A DNA stretch of 60,058 bases from Bacillota bacterium (GTDB lineage Bacteria; Bacillota; Clostridia; Christensenellales; Aristaeellaceae), in contig JAEZHK010000058.1 in assembly GCA_023416655.1 (NCBI GenBank), positions 1 through 60,058 on the forward strand, in the 5' to 3' direction. Positions 33,429 through 42,145 of this stretch are shown in pieces. The notes below the pieces were generated by a model. The model was given only the letters and a program-made list of their open reading frames with translations. It was not told the DNA's origin and searched no databases. Every line of letters starts with the position of its first letter. Within the stretch, counting starts at the first letter, position 1. The position numbers were made by a program, and so were the translations under genes.

Positions 33429-35369
33429 ATGATCCGGATCCTGGATGCCGCGACGGTGGGGCGCATCGCCGCCGGCGAGGTGGTGGAGCGGCCCAGTTCT
33501 GTCGCCAAGGAACTGATCGAAAACGCGCTGGACGCCCACTCCACGTCCGTCACCGTGGAAATCCGGGATGGCGGCGAAAGTTTCTTACGCGTCACCGACA
33601 ACGGCAGCGGCATCGCGCCCTCAGACGTGCGGCTGGCGTTTGAAAACCACGCCACCAGCAAGCTCCGGGACGACGACGACCTGACCGACATCCGAACGCT
33701 GGGCTTTCGCGGCGAGGCGCTACCGTCCATCGCGGCGGTCGCGAGGGTGGAGATGACCACCCGCGTCAAAGAGGCCGAGTCGGGCGTCAGAATCCGCATT
33801 GAAGGCGGGCGCTTTCTGGATTTGAGCGAGGCCGGATGCCCGGAGGGCACCACCATCATCGTCAAAGACCTGTTCTTCAACACCCCCGCACGGCGCGGAT
33901 TCCTCAAAAAGGCGGCGTACGAGGCGGGCGTGTTGGGGGAGATGGTGGAGCGGCTCGCGCTGGCCAACCCGAAAGTCGCGCTCCGTCTGATCTCAAACGG
34001 CAGGACGCTTCTGCACAGCTACGGCGATGACAGCATGCTGCACGCGGCGCTGGCGGTGTACGGGCGGGAGACGGCGGCGCTGCTTAAGCCCATCGACGCT
34101 GCGCTGGGCGGCCTTCGCATCTGGGGGCTGATCGGGGTGGGGGACGCGGCGCGGCAAAACCGGTCCGGGCAGTCCTTCTTCATCAACGGGCGCGTTGTGC
34201 GGTGTCCGCTGCTCACCCAGGCGCTGGAGAGCGCCTGCCGGGGCCGCGTGACCATCGGCATGTATCCGATGTGCGCGCTGCACCTGGACCTGCCGCCCTC
34301 GGCCATCGACGTCAACGTCCACCCCAGCAAGCTGGAGATCCGCTTCCGGGATGAGGCGCTCGTGCGTGAATCGGCAAAGGCACTTTTTGAGAAGTTCTTT
34401 CAACAAGAGCACATGACCGACATCGTGCATTCACCGCAGCCGGAATCCAAACCCAGAATCGAATACACGCCGCCCGCGAAGATCGAACAGACCGAAGTTC
34501 AAATCCCTGTTGCAGAACCGGTTGAAAAACAGACCGAATCACGGGAGACGCCGACTTCACAGCCGGAAAATCCCCTTGCAATCGCAGCAAAACCGACCAA
34601 AGCCGCTGAAAAGCAGCCTGATGGACCTGCAAAACCGTCCGAAGTCTATAATTCCACCATCCTGGGCGCGCTTCGCCCGATGATGCGGGAGAACGCCGCG
34701 ATCGACCGAGAAAAATGGGTGGAGGACGCAACGCCTGCGCCTGTGGTTGAGCAATCGGCGGTCGAAGCGCCGGAAAAAGCGGTGACGCAGCCGCCCAAGA
34801 CGGATTACCGCCTGATCGGCGTGTACCGGAATACCTACCTTCTCTTGGAGCAGGCGGACGCGCTGGTCATGATCGATCAGCACGCCGCGCACGAGCGCAT
34901 CCTGTACGAAAAGTATAAGCGGATGCTGGAACAGGGGACGGCTTCCCAGCAGCTTTTGACGCCGCTGGTCGTCCGCGTCAGTGCAAAGGAGCGCGCGGTG
35001 ATTGAGGACAACCTGGAGACGCTGAGCCAAGCCGGGTTCGAGGTAGAGTCCTTTGGCGAACGGGATGTCATGGTCCGCGCTGTTCCGTTTGTACTCAGTC
35101 ACGCGTCGCTTTCCCCGTTCTTCATGGAGATGATCGAGCAGCTCGACCGCTTGAAAAGCGCGACGCTCGACCGCCGCTGCGGCGAACTGATCCAGCTATC
35201 CTGCAAACGCGCCGTCAAGGCGGGGGACCGCCTGAACGATCAAGAAATTCAGGCGCTTCTGGAAGAGATGGCAAGGACCAGCGCGCCGCCCACCTGCCCC
35301 CACGGACGGCCGGTGATGCGCGTGTTCCGGCCCGGCGAAATCGAACGCATGTTCAAGCGGCAGCAGTAA
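33429..35369 (+). CDS. mutL: DNA mismatch repair protein MutL
   Basis: GHKL ATPase and endonuclease of mismatch repair, 646 residues. N-box KELIENALDAHS, then DNGSGI, FRGEALPSIAAVA and a C-terminal nuclease domain with DQHAAHERILYE (the DQHAx2Ex4E metal motif) and CPHGRP. A long linker (about 335-455) rich in Pro, Glu and Lys joins them. Start at ATG 33429: GGAGG is eight bases upstream, whereas ATG 33423 is only two bases from it. Confidence 0.97.
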   Translation: MIRILDAATVGRIAAGEVVERPSSVAKELIENALDAHSTSVTVEIRDGGESFLRVTDNGSGIAPSDVRLAFENHATSKLRDDDDLTDIRTLGFRGEALPSIAAVARVEMTTRVKEAESGVRIRIEGGRFLDLSEAGCPEGTTIIVKDLFFNTPARRGFLKKAAYEAGVLGEMVERLALANPKVALRLISNGRTLLHSYGDDSMLHAALAVYGRETAALLKPIDAALGGLRIWGLIGVGDAARQNRSGQSFFINGRVVRCPLLTQALESACRGRVTIGMYPMCALHLDLPPSAIDVNVHPSKLEIRFRDEALVRESAKALFEKFFQQEHMTDIVHSPQPESKPRIEYTPPAKIEQTEVQIPVAEPVEKQTESRETPTSQPENPLAIAAKPTKAAEKQPDGPAKPSEVYNSTILGALRPMMRENAAIDREKWVEDATPAPVVEQSAVEAPEKAVTQPPKTDYRLIGVYRNTYLLLEQADALVMIDQHAAHERILYEKYKRMLEQGTASQQLLTPLVVRVSAKERAVIEDNLETLSQAGFEVESFGERDVMVRAVPFVLSHASLSPFFMEMIEQLDRLKSATLDRRCGELIQLSCKRAVKAGDRLNDQEIQALLEEMARTSAPPTCPHGRPVMRVFRPGEIERMFKRQQ

Positions 35370-35382
35370 CCGGAGGAAATGG

Positions 35383-36309
35383 ATGCAGGAACTTTTGATC
35401 ATCTGCGGCCCCACCGCCTCCGGGAAGACGGCGGTGGCGGTGGAAATCTGCCTCGCGCTGGGTGGGGAAGTGGTCTCGGCGGACTCCATGCAGATCTACC
35501 GGGGCATGAACATCGGCACCGCGAAACCCACGGCGGAGGAGACGCGCGGCGTGGCGCACCACCTTCTGGACATCGCGGAGCCGGGCGAGGCGTATTCGGT
35601 CGCGGCTTACCGGGAAAAGGCGATCGAGGCCATCGGGCAAATCTTCGCGCGGGGGCTGACTCCGGTCGTCTGCGGGGGCACGGGTCTGTACATCGACGCG
35701 CTGACGCGTCCGCTTGGTTTTTCCGCCCAGGGCGACGAATCCGTGCGGCGGCCGCTCGAGGAAATCGCGTCCCAAATGGGCGGGAAAGAGCGGCTGCACG
35801 CCATGCTGCGGGCGGTAGATCCTGAATCCGCGGACCGGTTGCACATAAACGATGTTCGCCGCGTCGTGCGGGCGCTGGAAATCTTTAAGCTAACCGGAAA
35901 GACGCTCTCCGAGCAGCGGGCGCTGGACTCGGGGTGCGAAGGCGCGTACCGGGGGAGGCTTTACGGCCTTTCCTGGCCCCGAGAAGAATTGTACGCGCGC
36001 ATCGACCAAAGGGTCGATCAGATGATGGCGGAGGGGCTTGTCCAGGAAGTCGAGGCGCTTCTTTCCGGCGGCCTTCAAGGGCGCGCGACGGCGATGCAGG
36101 GCATCGGCTACAAGGAGATCGCCAGGGCGCTGGCGGGGGAATGCCCGATGGCGGAAGCGGTGGAGCGCGTCAAGCAGGCCACCCGCAATTACGCCAAGCG
36201 CCAGCTCACCTGGTTTCGGCGGGATGAGCGCGTGACCTGGATCGAGGCCTCGGGCCGCAGCGCGCGGGACATTTCCCGGGAAATCCTCATGCGAAAGGAA
36301 CAGCCATGA
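35383..36309 (+). CDS. miaA: tRNA dimethylallyltransferase
   Basis: Transfers a dimethylallyl group to A37 of tRNAs reading U-starting codons; 308 residues. P-loop GPTASGKT (9-16), the catalytic segment SADSMQIYRGMNIGTAKPT, and the tRNA-contact region NYAKRQLTWFR near the C-terminus. ATG 35383 follows CGGAGG. In Bacillus, hfq follows miaA; here it is absent and the next start overlaps by ATGA. Confidence 0.97.
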   Translation: MQELLIICGPTASGKTAVAVEICLALGGEVVSADSMQIYRGMNIGTAKPTAEETRGVAHHLLDIAEPGEAYSVAAYREKAIEAIGQIFARGLTPVVCGGTGLYIDALTRPLGFSAQGDESVRRPLEEIASQMGGKERLHAMLRAVDPESADRLHINDVRRVVRALEIFKLTGKTLSEQRALDSGCEGAYRGRLYGLSWPREELYARIDQRVDQMMAEGLVQEVEALLSGGLQGRATAMQGIGYKEIARALAGECPMAEAVERVKQATRNYAKRQLTWFRRDERVTWIEASGRSARDISREILMRKEQP

Positions 36310-37532
36310 ACATTTCGGAGTTCGTCAGCCAGTGCGAAAGGGAATGCCGCCCGGTCTTTGAGCGGATGGAATCCATCGAGCGGTTCAATACGCAAAAAGT
36401 GCTGGACGCCTTCAATAAATTTGAGATTTCTCAGCGTCACTTCGCGCCCACCACCGGCTACGGATACGGCGACGTGGGGCGGGACGCGCTGGATCTGGTG
36501 TTCGCGGAAGTCTTTCACTGCGAGGCCGCGCTGGTCAGACCGCAGATTGCCTCCGGTACCCACGCGCTGGCGCTCTGCCTGCAGGGGCTTCTGAGGCCGG
36601 GCGACGTTCTGGTGTGCGGCGCGGGAAAGCCCTATGACACATTGGAGCAGGTTATCGGGATCGGCGGTTCGAAGGGAGAGGGATCGCTCTCCGAGTTCGG
36701 CATCGGCTACCGCGAGGTGCCGCTGAACGGCGGTCGTTTGGATCTCGCCGGGCTTGGCGAGGCGGTGGACGCGTCGACCAAGCTGGTGCTCCTGCAGCGC
36801 TCCCGAGGCTACGACTGGCGACCCTCACTGACGCTGGACGAGATCCGGGAAGCGGCCACGCTGGTGCATGAGAAGCATCCCGACGCATTGGTGATGGTGG
36901 ACAACTGCTACGGTGAATTCACCGCCGAGCAGGAACCGACCGAAGTCGGCGCGGATTTGATCGCGGGTTCGCTCATCAAAAACCCCGGCGGAGGGCTGGC
37001 GCCCACCGGCGGCTACGTGGCCGGAAAGCGCGCCGCGGTGGAGAAGATCGCCTGCCGCATGACCTGCCCGGGAATCGGCGCGGAGGTCGGCAGCTACGCC
37101 GCGGGCTATCAGCTGTTCTTCCAGGGGCTGTTCCTGGCACCAAGTACGGTGGTGCAGGCGGTCAAGACGGCGATCCTGGCGGCAAAGGTGTTTGAAAGCC
37201 TGGGCTACGACGTGCACCCGGCGTTTGACGCGCCGCGCAGCGACATCATACAGGCCATCCGCTTTGGCGCGCCGGAGCCGCTGATCGCGTTCTGCCAGGC
37301 GATTCAGAAGGCGTCGCCGGTGGACAGCCAGGCAGTGCCCGAACCCTGGGACATGCCCGGCTATCAGGACCAGGTCATCATGGCGGCGGGCACCTTCGTG
37401 GCCGGCGCTTCGATCGAATTGAGCGCCGACGCGCCCATCCGCGCGCCGTACATCGGGTATCTCCAAGGCGCGCTGACCTACGCGCACGGGCGCATCGCGG
37501 TGGAGCGCGCGGTGCGCGTGCTGAAGGGCTGA
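36306..37532 (+). CDS. Methionine gamma-lyase family protein (YnbB-like)
   Basis: A 408-residue PLP enzyme of the aluminium-resistance/YnbB group within the Cys/Met metabolism family. The PLP lysine is in GSLIKNPGGGLAPTGGYVAG, with an aspartate in VMVDNCYGEF and substrate-side residues ATTGYGYGD-like (PTTGYGYGDVGRD) near the N-terminus. The true substrate of the group is unclear. The same gene lies just after miaA/hfq in Bacillus, so this is conserved synteny. The stop is followed by the hairpin shared with lexA. Confidence 0.92.
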   Translation: MNISEFVSQCERECRPVFERMESIERFNTQKVLDAFNKFEISQRHFAPTTGYGYGDVGRDALDLVFAEVFHCEAALVRPQIASGTHALALCLQGLLRPGDVLVCGAGKPYDTLEQVIGIGGSKGEGSLSEFGIGYREVPLNGGRLDLAGLGEAVDASTKLVLLQRSRGYDWRPSLTLDEIREAATLVHEKHPDALVMVDNCYGEFTAEQEPTEVGADLIAGSLIKNPGGGLAPTGGYVAGKRAAVEKIACRMTCPGIGAEVGSYAAGYQLFFQGLFLAPSTVVQAVKTAILAAKVFESLGYDVHPAFDAPRSDIIQAIRFGAPEPLIAFCQAIQKASPVDSQAVPEPWDMPGYQDQVIMAAGTFVAGASIELSADAPIRAPYIGYLQGALTYAHGRIAVERAVRVLKG

Positions 37533-37536
37533 AAAA

Positions 37537-37568
37537 CACCTCCGAACGCTTTGCGGCGCGCGGAGGTG
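37537..37568 (-). terminator. Terminator between convergent genes, best for lexA
   Basis: CACCTCCG/CGGAGGTG (8 bp, 16-nt loop) flanked by A-runs on the plus strand, which become TTTTT after the stem when read from lexA. Confidence 0.75.
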
Positions 37569-37599
37569 AAAAAATGAAGCCGAAAGCGGGCGGGAAGGG

Positions 37600-38202
37600 C
37601 TACAGCTTCCGGAACAGCGCCGTGACCTTGCCGACCACCGTCACCTTGCGGGAGTAGATCGGGTCGTAATAGGGGTTTTCCGGCTGCAGCCTCACGCCGT
37701 CCCGCTCAAAGAAAATGCGCTTGACGGTGGCCTCGTCCTCGATCATGGCCACGACGATGTCGCCATTGTCCGCGTGGCTCTGTTTTCGGACGATGATGAA
37801 GTCCCCATTCAGGATGCCGGCGCGGATCATGCTTTCGCCGCGGACGCGGAGCGCGAACAATTCGTCGTCCGTGCCGACCAGGTCCTGCGGGAGTACGATG
37901 TAATCCTCGATGTTTTCCTCAGCCAGGATGGGGATGCCCGCCGTCACGCGGCCCACCAGCGGTACGCTGCGGCCCTTGGAGAGCGGATTCTCCAGCACCT
38001 CCATCGCACGGGGCTTGGTGGAATCGCGGCGGATCAGCCCGCGCTTTTCCAACTGCTCCAGGTGCCCATGCACCGTGGAGGTGGACTTCAGGTTGACCGC
38101 CTCGCAGATCTCGCGCACGGAAGGCGGATAGCCCTTGAGTTCAATTTCCTTTTTGATGAATTCCAGTATCCGCCGCTGGCTGTTCTTGCCGCGCTCCTGC
38201 AT
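37600..38202 (-). CDS. lexA: LexA repressor
   Basis: SOS repressor, 200 residues. N-terminal winged HTH (SVREICEAVNLKSTSTVHGHL), then the self-cleavage site Ala88-Gly89 in VTAGIP, catalytic Ser124 in RGESMIRAG and Lys161 in ATVKRIFF. ATG 38202 follows GGAGG by seven bases. Its promoter carries an SOS box, so it is autoregulated. It converges on the YnbB-like gene and diverges from the Cys-rich small gene. Confidence 0.97.
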   Translation of the reverse strand: MQERGKNSQRRILEFIKKEIELKGYPPSVREICEAVNLKSTSTVHGHLEQLEKRGLIRRDSTKPRAMEVLENPLSKGRSVPLVGRVTAGIPILAEENIEDYIVLPQDLVGTDDELFALRVRGESMIRAGILNGDFIIVRKQSHADNGDIVVAMIEDEATVKRIFFERDGVRLQPENPYYDPIYSRKVTVVGKVTALFRKL

Positions 38203-38232
38203 ATCAAAACCTCCGGTAAAGAACTCATAATG

Positions 38233-38272
38233 AGTATACCACAAAACACCGGGAGAATCAAACGCCTGTTCG
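38233..38272 (-). promoter_or_regulatory. lexA promoter with Firmicutes SOS box
   Basis: Minus strand: CGAACAGGCGTTTG (38259-38272) matches the B. subtilis SOS consensus CGAACRNRYGTTYC at 13 of 14. It overlaps the -35 TTGATT (38256-38261); 17-nt spacer; -10 TATACT (38233-38238). Confidence 0.9.
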
Positions 38273-38289
38273 GAATTTTCCTGTAAATC

Positions 38290-38318
38290 TTGTTTTCTTT
38301 AGCCGGAAGGCGTATACT
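38290..38318 (+). promoter_or_regulatory. Sigma-A promoter for the Cys-rich small gene
   Basis: TTGTTT (38290-38295), 17-nt spacer, TATACT (38313-38318). It faces away from lexA; the SOS box ends 18 bp upstream of the -35. Confidence 0.65.
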
Positions 38319-38364
38319 GAAAATGCCGGGAATTCCGCGCGGGGGACCGGCGGGGGAGGTTTCC

Positions 38365-38655
38365 ATGGAAAAACACTGCATCCTGGACGAGGACAGTCTC
38401 TGCGTCGATTGCGGCGACTGCCTGGTCTGCGACCTGGATTCGGAAAAGCTCTGCGACAACTGCATGTGCTGCGTCCAAAAGAGCAACGCCGATTATCTGG
38501 CCATCGAAATTGACGAAGTGATCAACGGAACATCGCCGGACGCGGAGCCGGGGTTCGCGAACAATAAAGCTGCAGCCTCCAGCGGGAAGCCGTCCGCGAA
38601 AGCACCATCCGTCCGTGGGGTGCGGCCGAAAACCACCAGAAGGACGCTTTCCTGA
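38365..38655 (+). CDS. Small Cys-rich protein of unknown function
   Basis: A 96-residue protein I cannot assign. Residues 5-35 hold ten cysteines: C-x7-CVDCGDCLVCDLD, then CDNCMCC. The spacing suggests a zinc or iron-sulfur site. The C-terminal half (about 55-96) is low-complexity, basic and Ala/Ser/Pro-rich, ending RPKTTRRTLS, and is probably disordered. ATG 38365 follows GGGGGAGG by five bases; the gene has its own promoter. Divergence from lexA gives a hint of DNA-damage linkage but no proof. Confidence 0.8.
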   Translation: MEKHCILDEDSLCVDCGDCLVCDLDSEKLCDNCMCCVQKSNADYLAIEIDEVINGTSPDAEPGFANNKAAASSGKPSAKAPSVRGVRPKTTRRTLS

Positions 38656-38677
38656 GCTTTGGGGAAGACCATCAAAA

Positions 38678-38707
38678 CTATTCGCGAAAGACAGCTTTTG
38701 CGAATAG
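38678..38707. terminator. Strong hairpin in the spacer before the Xer-like gene
   Basis: 13-bp stem CTATTCGCGAAAG/CTTTTGCGAATAG with one G.T pair and loop ACAG. There is no T-run, so it may be a terminator of reduced efficiency or a structured site. The rest of 38656-38862 contains CGCT/AGCG and a direct repeat GCATTTGAC-GCATTTGAC (about 38782-38799) followed by GAAATGC, which also pairs with GCATTT. Confidence 0.55.
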
Positions 38708-38862
38708 ATACCGCCCGGTTTTGGGAATTCTAGGCCTCAGCGCTGCTTTAGCGGATAACTCGGACCTTTCACCCTTTGATTGCATTTGACGCATTTGACG
38801 AAATGCCAAACAACAACAGGAATCGAAAACTCTCTGCTACGCTGCAATATCAAGGAGTATTC

Positions 38863-39945
38863 ATGGCCAGGAATTTGACCTACTCTGAATCCAACGCGCG
38901 CCATCAGACTGGGCTGATCCGCGAAACACTCGCGGAACTTCCGCCCGCCTGCCGCGAATTCATCCGCGCCATCGAGCCGACCACGACGGCGCTGACCCGC
39001 CTTGCCTACGCCCGTGACCTCCGGCTTTTTTTCCGGTTCCTGAGCGCGGAAATGAAGCTTTTCGGCGGCCTGACGGCTGAGGACTGGTCCTATGAGCAGA
39101 TCGGACAGATCAAGGCGGTCGACATCGACGCCTTCCTCGATTACCTTTCGCTATATTTTAACGAAAACGATACAGAATTTTCGAACGCGGAGCTTGGCAA
39201 GCAACGCAAGCTGTCCACGCTCCGGAGCTTCTTCAAATTCCTTTTCAAACGCGGGCGCATTTCCGCGGACACAAGCGCCCTGGTGGACATGCCCAAGCGG
39301 CACGATAAGCCGATCCTGCGCCTCGAAATCGACGAGGTGGCGCGAATTCTGGATCTGGCGGAGTCGGGCGCGGCGCTCACCGAGCGGCAGAAGAAGTTCC
39401 ACGAGCACACCAGCCTACGAGACCTTGCCATTCTGACGCTGTTTCTGGGCACCGGCATCCGCGTCAGCGAATGCGTGGGCCTTGACATCGCGGACGTCGA
39501 TTTTGAGATCAACGGCTTTCTGGTCACCCGCAAGGGCGGCAATCAGGCGATTCTGTACTTCCCCGACGAGGTGGCGGACGTCCTCAAGCGCTACATGGAG
39601 GAGCGGCTCAAGCAAAACCCGCTGCCCGGCCACGAAAGCGCGCTGTTCTTGTCACTGCAGGACCGCCGCATCACCACGCGCGCTGTACAGAACATGGTCA
39701 AAAAGTACGCGCTGCAGGCAGCGCCGCTAAAAAAACGGATGAGCCCTCACAAACTGCGCTCCACCTTCGGCACGAACCTCTACCGGGAGACCGGCGACAT
39801 CTACCTGGTGGCGGACGTGCTGGGGCACTCGGATGTCAACACCACCCGCCGTCACTACGCGGCCATGAGCGACGAGCGCCGCCGCCTGGCGGCAAAGTCC
39901 GTCGTTCTCCGGGAGGAAAAAAAGCACGAGGAAGGCGATACCTGA
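38863..39945 (+). CDS. Tyrosine recombinase, XerC/XerD-like
   Basis: A 360-residue site-specific recombinase. The N-terminal SAM-like core-binding domain covers about 30-135. The catalytic residues are Arg in GTGIRVSE, a Lys on the beta-hairpin (TRKGGN), HKLRSTFGT (His-x-x-Arg), GHSDVNTTRRHYA with the second His and the nucleophile Tyr. ATG 38863 follows AAGGAG. Its place in a housekeeping block and the absence of phage genes favour a chromosomal Xer-type role, but a plain integrase of unknown target is possible. No dif-like site was recognised nearby. Confidence 0.88.
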   Translation: MARNLTYSESNARHQTGLIRETLAELPPACREFIRAIEPTTTALTRLAYARDLRLFFRFLSAEMKLFGGLTAEDWSYEQIGQIKAVDIDAFLDYLSLYFNENDTEFSNAELGKQRKLSTLRSFFKFLFKRGRISADTSALVDMPKRHDKPILRLEIDEVARILDLAESGAALTERQKKFHEHTSLRDLAILTLFLGTGIRVSECVGLDIADVDFEINGFLVTRKGGNQAILYFPDEVADVLKRYMEERLKQNPLPGHESALFLSLQDRRITTRAVQNMVKKYALQAAPLKKRMSPHKLRSTFGTNLYRETGDIYLVADVLGHSDVNTTRRHYAAMSDERRRLAAKSVVLREEKKHEEGDT

Positions 39946-39968
39946 TTGACATAGAGAGGCTGATTTCC

Positions 39969-40754
39969 GTGGGCGCGATCTCGATCTCTAGCTGCTTCGA
40001 TTACTCGGTGCCGCTCGCCGTCCAATTCGAGATGATTCGGGAGGCAGGATTCCGCTTTGTATCCTTCGGCAGGAATTTCGATCACAGCGGCATTCTGGAC
40101 GCGGGCCGTATGAAGACGATCAAATCCGTCCTGTCATCAAACCGCCTGTCGGTCGATAGCATTCATGGCTATGAGATGGACAAGCCGGATTCACTCGAAG
40201 TGAACCGTGCTGTGGTCAGAGCGGCAGCAGCGCTCGAAGCCCCTGTGGTCGCCCTGCATTGCAGTGCTTTCACATTTAATCCGGAAACGCTGTCCGACAA
40301 AAGAAGGGATGTCCGTGCAAAGCTGAATCAGTATGAATCCCTTGCCAGAGAGAGCGGCGTGAGATTCGCTTTTGAAAATGTCCTGCCCGGCGTCGCGACG
40401 GAATTCATGGAAGAGATGCTTTGGGAAGCCAATCCCGACCATTTCGGCTTCTGCTACGACTCGTCACACGATCAGATCGATGGGCCGCGGGATTTCGGCC
40501 TATTAAAGAGGCTGTCCGGGCGGCTGATCGCGATCCACCTTTCGGACAGGATTCAGGAATTCGTCGACCACGTTCTCCCCGGGGAGGGATTTATCGATTT
40601 TTCCGCGCTTTGCGACGTGCTGGCGAAAGCAAAGATCGGGTTTCCGCTGATGATGGAAGTCATGACGGCCCATTCCTCCATCAAAGACCCCGAGGTGTTT
40701 TTGAGGGCGGCAAAAGAGGCCGCGACCGATTTGGATAGGCGCATCCGCAGTTGA
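39969..40754 (+). CDS. Sugar phosphate isomerase/epimerase-like TIM-barrel protein
   Basis: A 261-residue xylose-isomerase-like TIM barrel (AP endonuclease 2 superfamily). Likely metal ligands: Glu in FAFENV, Asp/His in CYDSSHDQ, His in IHLSD and Glu in LMMEVM. The substrate is unknown. The start is GTG 39969 with GAGAGG nine bases before; no better start exists. It is 23 nt after the Xer-like gene and may be co-transcribed. Its codon use looks less GC-biased than its neighbours, a mild sign of separate origin. Confidence 0.83.
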   Translation: MGAISISSCFDYSVPLAVQFEMIREAGFRFVSFGRNFDHSGILDAGRMKTIKSVLSSNRLSVDSIHGYEMDKPDSLEVNRAVVRAAAALEAPVVALHCSAFTFNPETLSDKRRDVRAKLNQYESLARESGVRFAFENVLPGVATEFMEEMLWEANPDHFGFCYDSSHDQIDGPRDFGLLKRLSGRLIAIHLSDRIQEFVDHVLPGEGFIDFSALCDVLAKAKIGFPLMMEVMTAHSSIKDPEVFLRAAKEAATDLDRRIRS

Positions 40755-40761
40755 TTACAGC

Positions 40762-40788
40762 ATAAAAGCCCGCGACGCGGGCTTTTAT
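40762..40788. terminator. Bidirectional terminator between the TIM-barrel gene and rnhA
   Basis: ATAAAAGCCCGCG/CGCGGGCTTTTAT, a near-perfect palindrome with A- and T-runs on both sides, so it can serve both converging units. Confidence 0.9.
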
Positions 40789-40861
40789 ACGGCAAACAGC
40801 CTATGAAAGCATATATTAACGAGGATCTCCCTTCGAGGATAGCGCGGGGAACCCTTCTCCC

Positions 40862-41311
40862 CTACGCCTGCTTCTCGCGGTGCTTCTTGATCTCACTGGT
40901 GGCCAGCTTGTCGCAAAGGTTGTTCTCCTCGTTGTCCGCGTGGCCCTTGACCAAGTTCCAATGGACGTGATGCTTCCCATCGAGTTCGATGAGCCTTTTC
41001 CAGAGGTCCTGGTTTTCCACGGGATTTTTGTCTGCCTTCAGCCAGCCGCGCCTCTGCCAGTTGCCAACCCAGTCCTTGGTGAACGCGTGGGCCATGTAGG
41101 CGCTGTCGGTGTACAAATCCACCTCGCAGGGCTCCTTGAGCGCGGAGAGGCCTTCGATGGCGGCGGTCAGTTCCATGCGGTTGTTGGTGGTGTCCGGGGC
41201 GTAGCCCGAAACCTCCCGCCGGTGCTCGCGGAAGATCAGCACATATCCCCAGCCGCCGGGGCCGGGGTTTCCGGAGCAGGCCCCGTCGGTGTACAGCGCG
41301 ACCCGCTTCAC
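40862..41311 (-). CDS. rnhA: Ribonuclease HI
   Basis: Degrades RNA in RNA-DNA hybrids; 149 residues, standard length. Active-site residues: Asp in YTDGACSGNPG, Glu in NRMELTA, Asp in LYTDSAY, and Asp in HADNEENNLCD. The start is GTG 41311, which overlaps the proC stop (GTGA) and has no ribosome site of its own, so translation is coupled to proC. It is the last gene of the minus-strand run that starts at nadD. Confidence 0.95.
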   Translation of the reverse strand: MKRVALYTDGACSGNPGPGGWGYVLIFREHRREVSGYAPDTTNNRMELTAAIEGLSALKEPCEVDLYTDSAYMAHAFTKDWVGNWQRRGWLKADKNPVENQDLWKRLIELDGKHHVHWNLVKGHADNEENNLCDKLATSEIKKHREKQA

Positions 41312-42105
41312 GAATTGTTGAGCGCGGCCGAACGGTCGTTCGCCGCGATGACCGCTTCCATGACCACGGAACGGAAGTTGTGCGCCTCGAGCGCCCGGAC
41401 GCCCGCGATGGTCGTGCCGGAAGGCGAACACACCATGTCCTTGAGTGCGCCGGGGTGCATGCCGGTCTCCAGCACCATCTTGGCGCTGCCCAAGAGCGTT
41501 TGCGCGGCCATCTCGACGGACTGTACGCGGGAGAGCCCGCAGGCGACGCCCGCGTCGGCCATCGCCTCGGTGAAGATGTAGGCGAACGCGGGCGAACTGC
41601 CGGACAGTGCCGTCACCGCGTCCATCTGGTATTCCTCCACCCACAGCTGCCGCCCCAGCGCCCGGAAAAGGCCCTCTGCGAACGCAGATTCGGATTCGGT
41701 CAGCGTGTGCTCGCGGCTGAAGACCGTCATGCCTTCGCCGACGAGCAGCGGCGTGTTGGGCATCGCGCGAAGGAGGCGGACGCTGGCCCCCACCACTTTT
41801 TTAAGCATTTCCACGCGCCAGCCAGCCGCGATGGAGATGAGCGCCTTGCCCTCAAGCGCAGCCCTCTCGGCCTTGAGCACTTTTTCGACCACGTTGGGCT
41901 TGACCGCGAGCAGGATCATATCGCAGGCCGCGATCAGCTCTCGGCTGGACGCGTGCGCGGTGATGCCAAGCTCTTTTTTGAGCGCCAGCGTATGGTCAGC
42001 GTTTACGTCATATACATGCGCTTCGTCCGACCGGAGCGCACCATGCTGAATGGCGGACCGCAAGATCGCGCTTCCGATGTTGCCGGCGCCGATAATTCCA
42101 AACAT
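41308..42105 (-). CDS. proC: Pyrroline-5-carboxylate reductase
   Basis: Last step of proline synthesis, 265 residues. N-terminal Rossmann motif FGIIGAGNIGSAI (GxGxxG, about 5-10). The C-terminal dimer domain has the family signature LSGSSPAFAYIFTEAMADAG and the MHPGALKDMVCSPSGTTIAG stretch. ATG 42105 is preceded by AGGGGAGA. It starts 40 nt after the sigma-B-like gene and overlaps rnhA. Confidence 0.96.
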   Translation of the reverse strand: MFGIIGAGNIGSAILRSAIQHGALRSDEAHVYDVNADHTLALKKELGITAHASSRELIAACDMILLAVKPNVVEKVLKAERAALEGKALISIAAGWRVEMLKKVVGASVRLLRAMPNTPLLVGEGMTVFSREHTLTESESAFAEGLFRALGRQLWVEEYQMDAVTALSGSSPAFAYIFTEAMADAGVACGLSRVQSVEMAAQTLLGSAKMVLETGMHPGALKDMVCSPSGTTIAGVRALEAHNFRSVVMEAVIAANDRSAALNNS

Positions 42106-42145
42106 TCTCCCCTACCCCATCTCTTCTAGCGCGATTTCATCGCTT

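Noticed and set aside
38863..39945. Prophage or integrative element marked by the tyrosine recombinase
   Set aside because: No phage, relaxase, excisionase or tRNA attachment site is nearby; the flanks are housekeeping genes.
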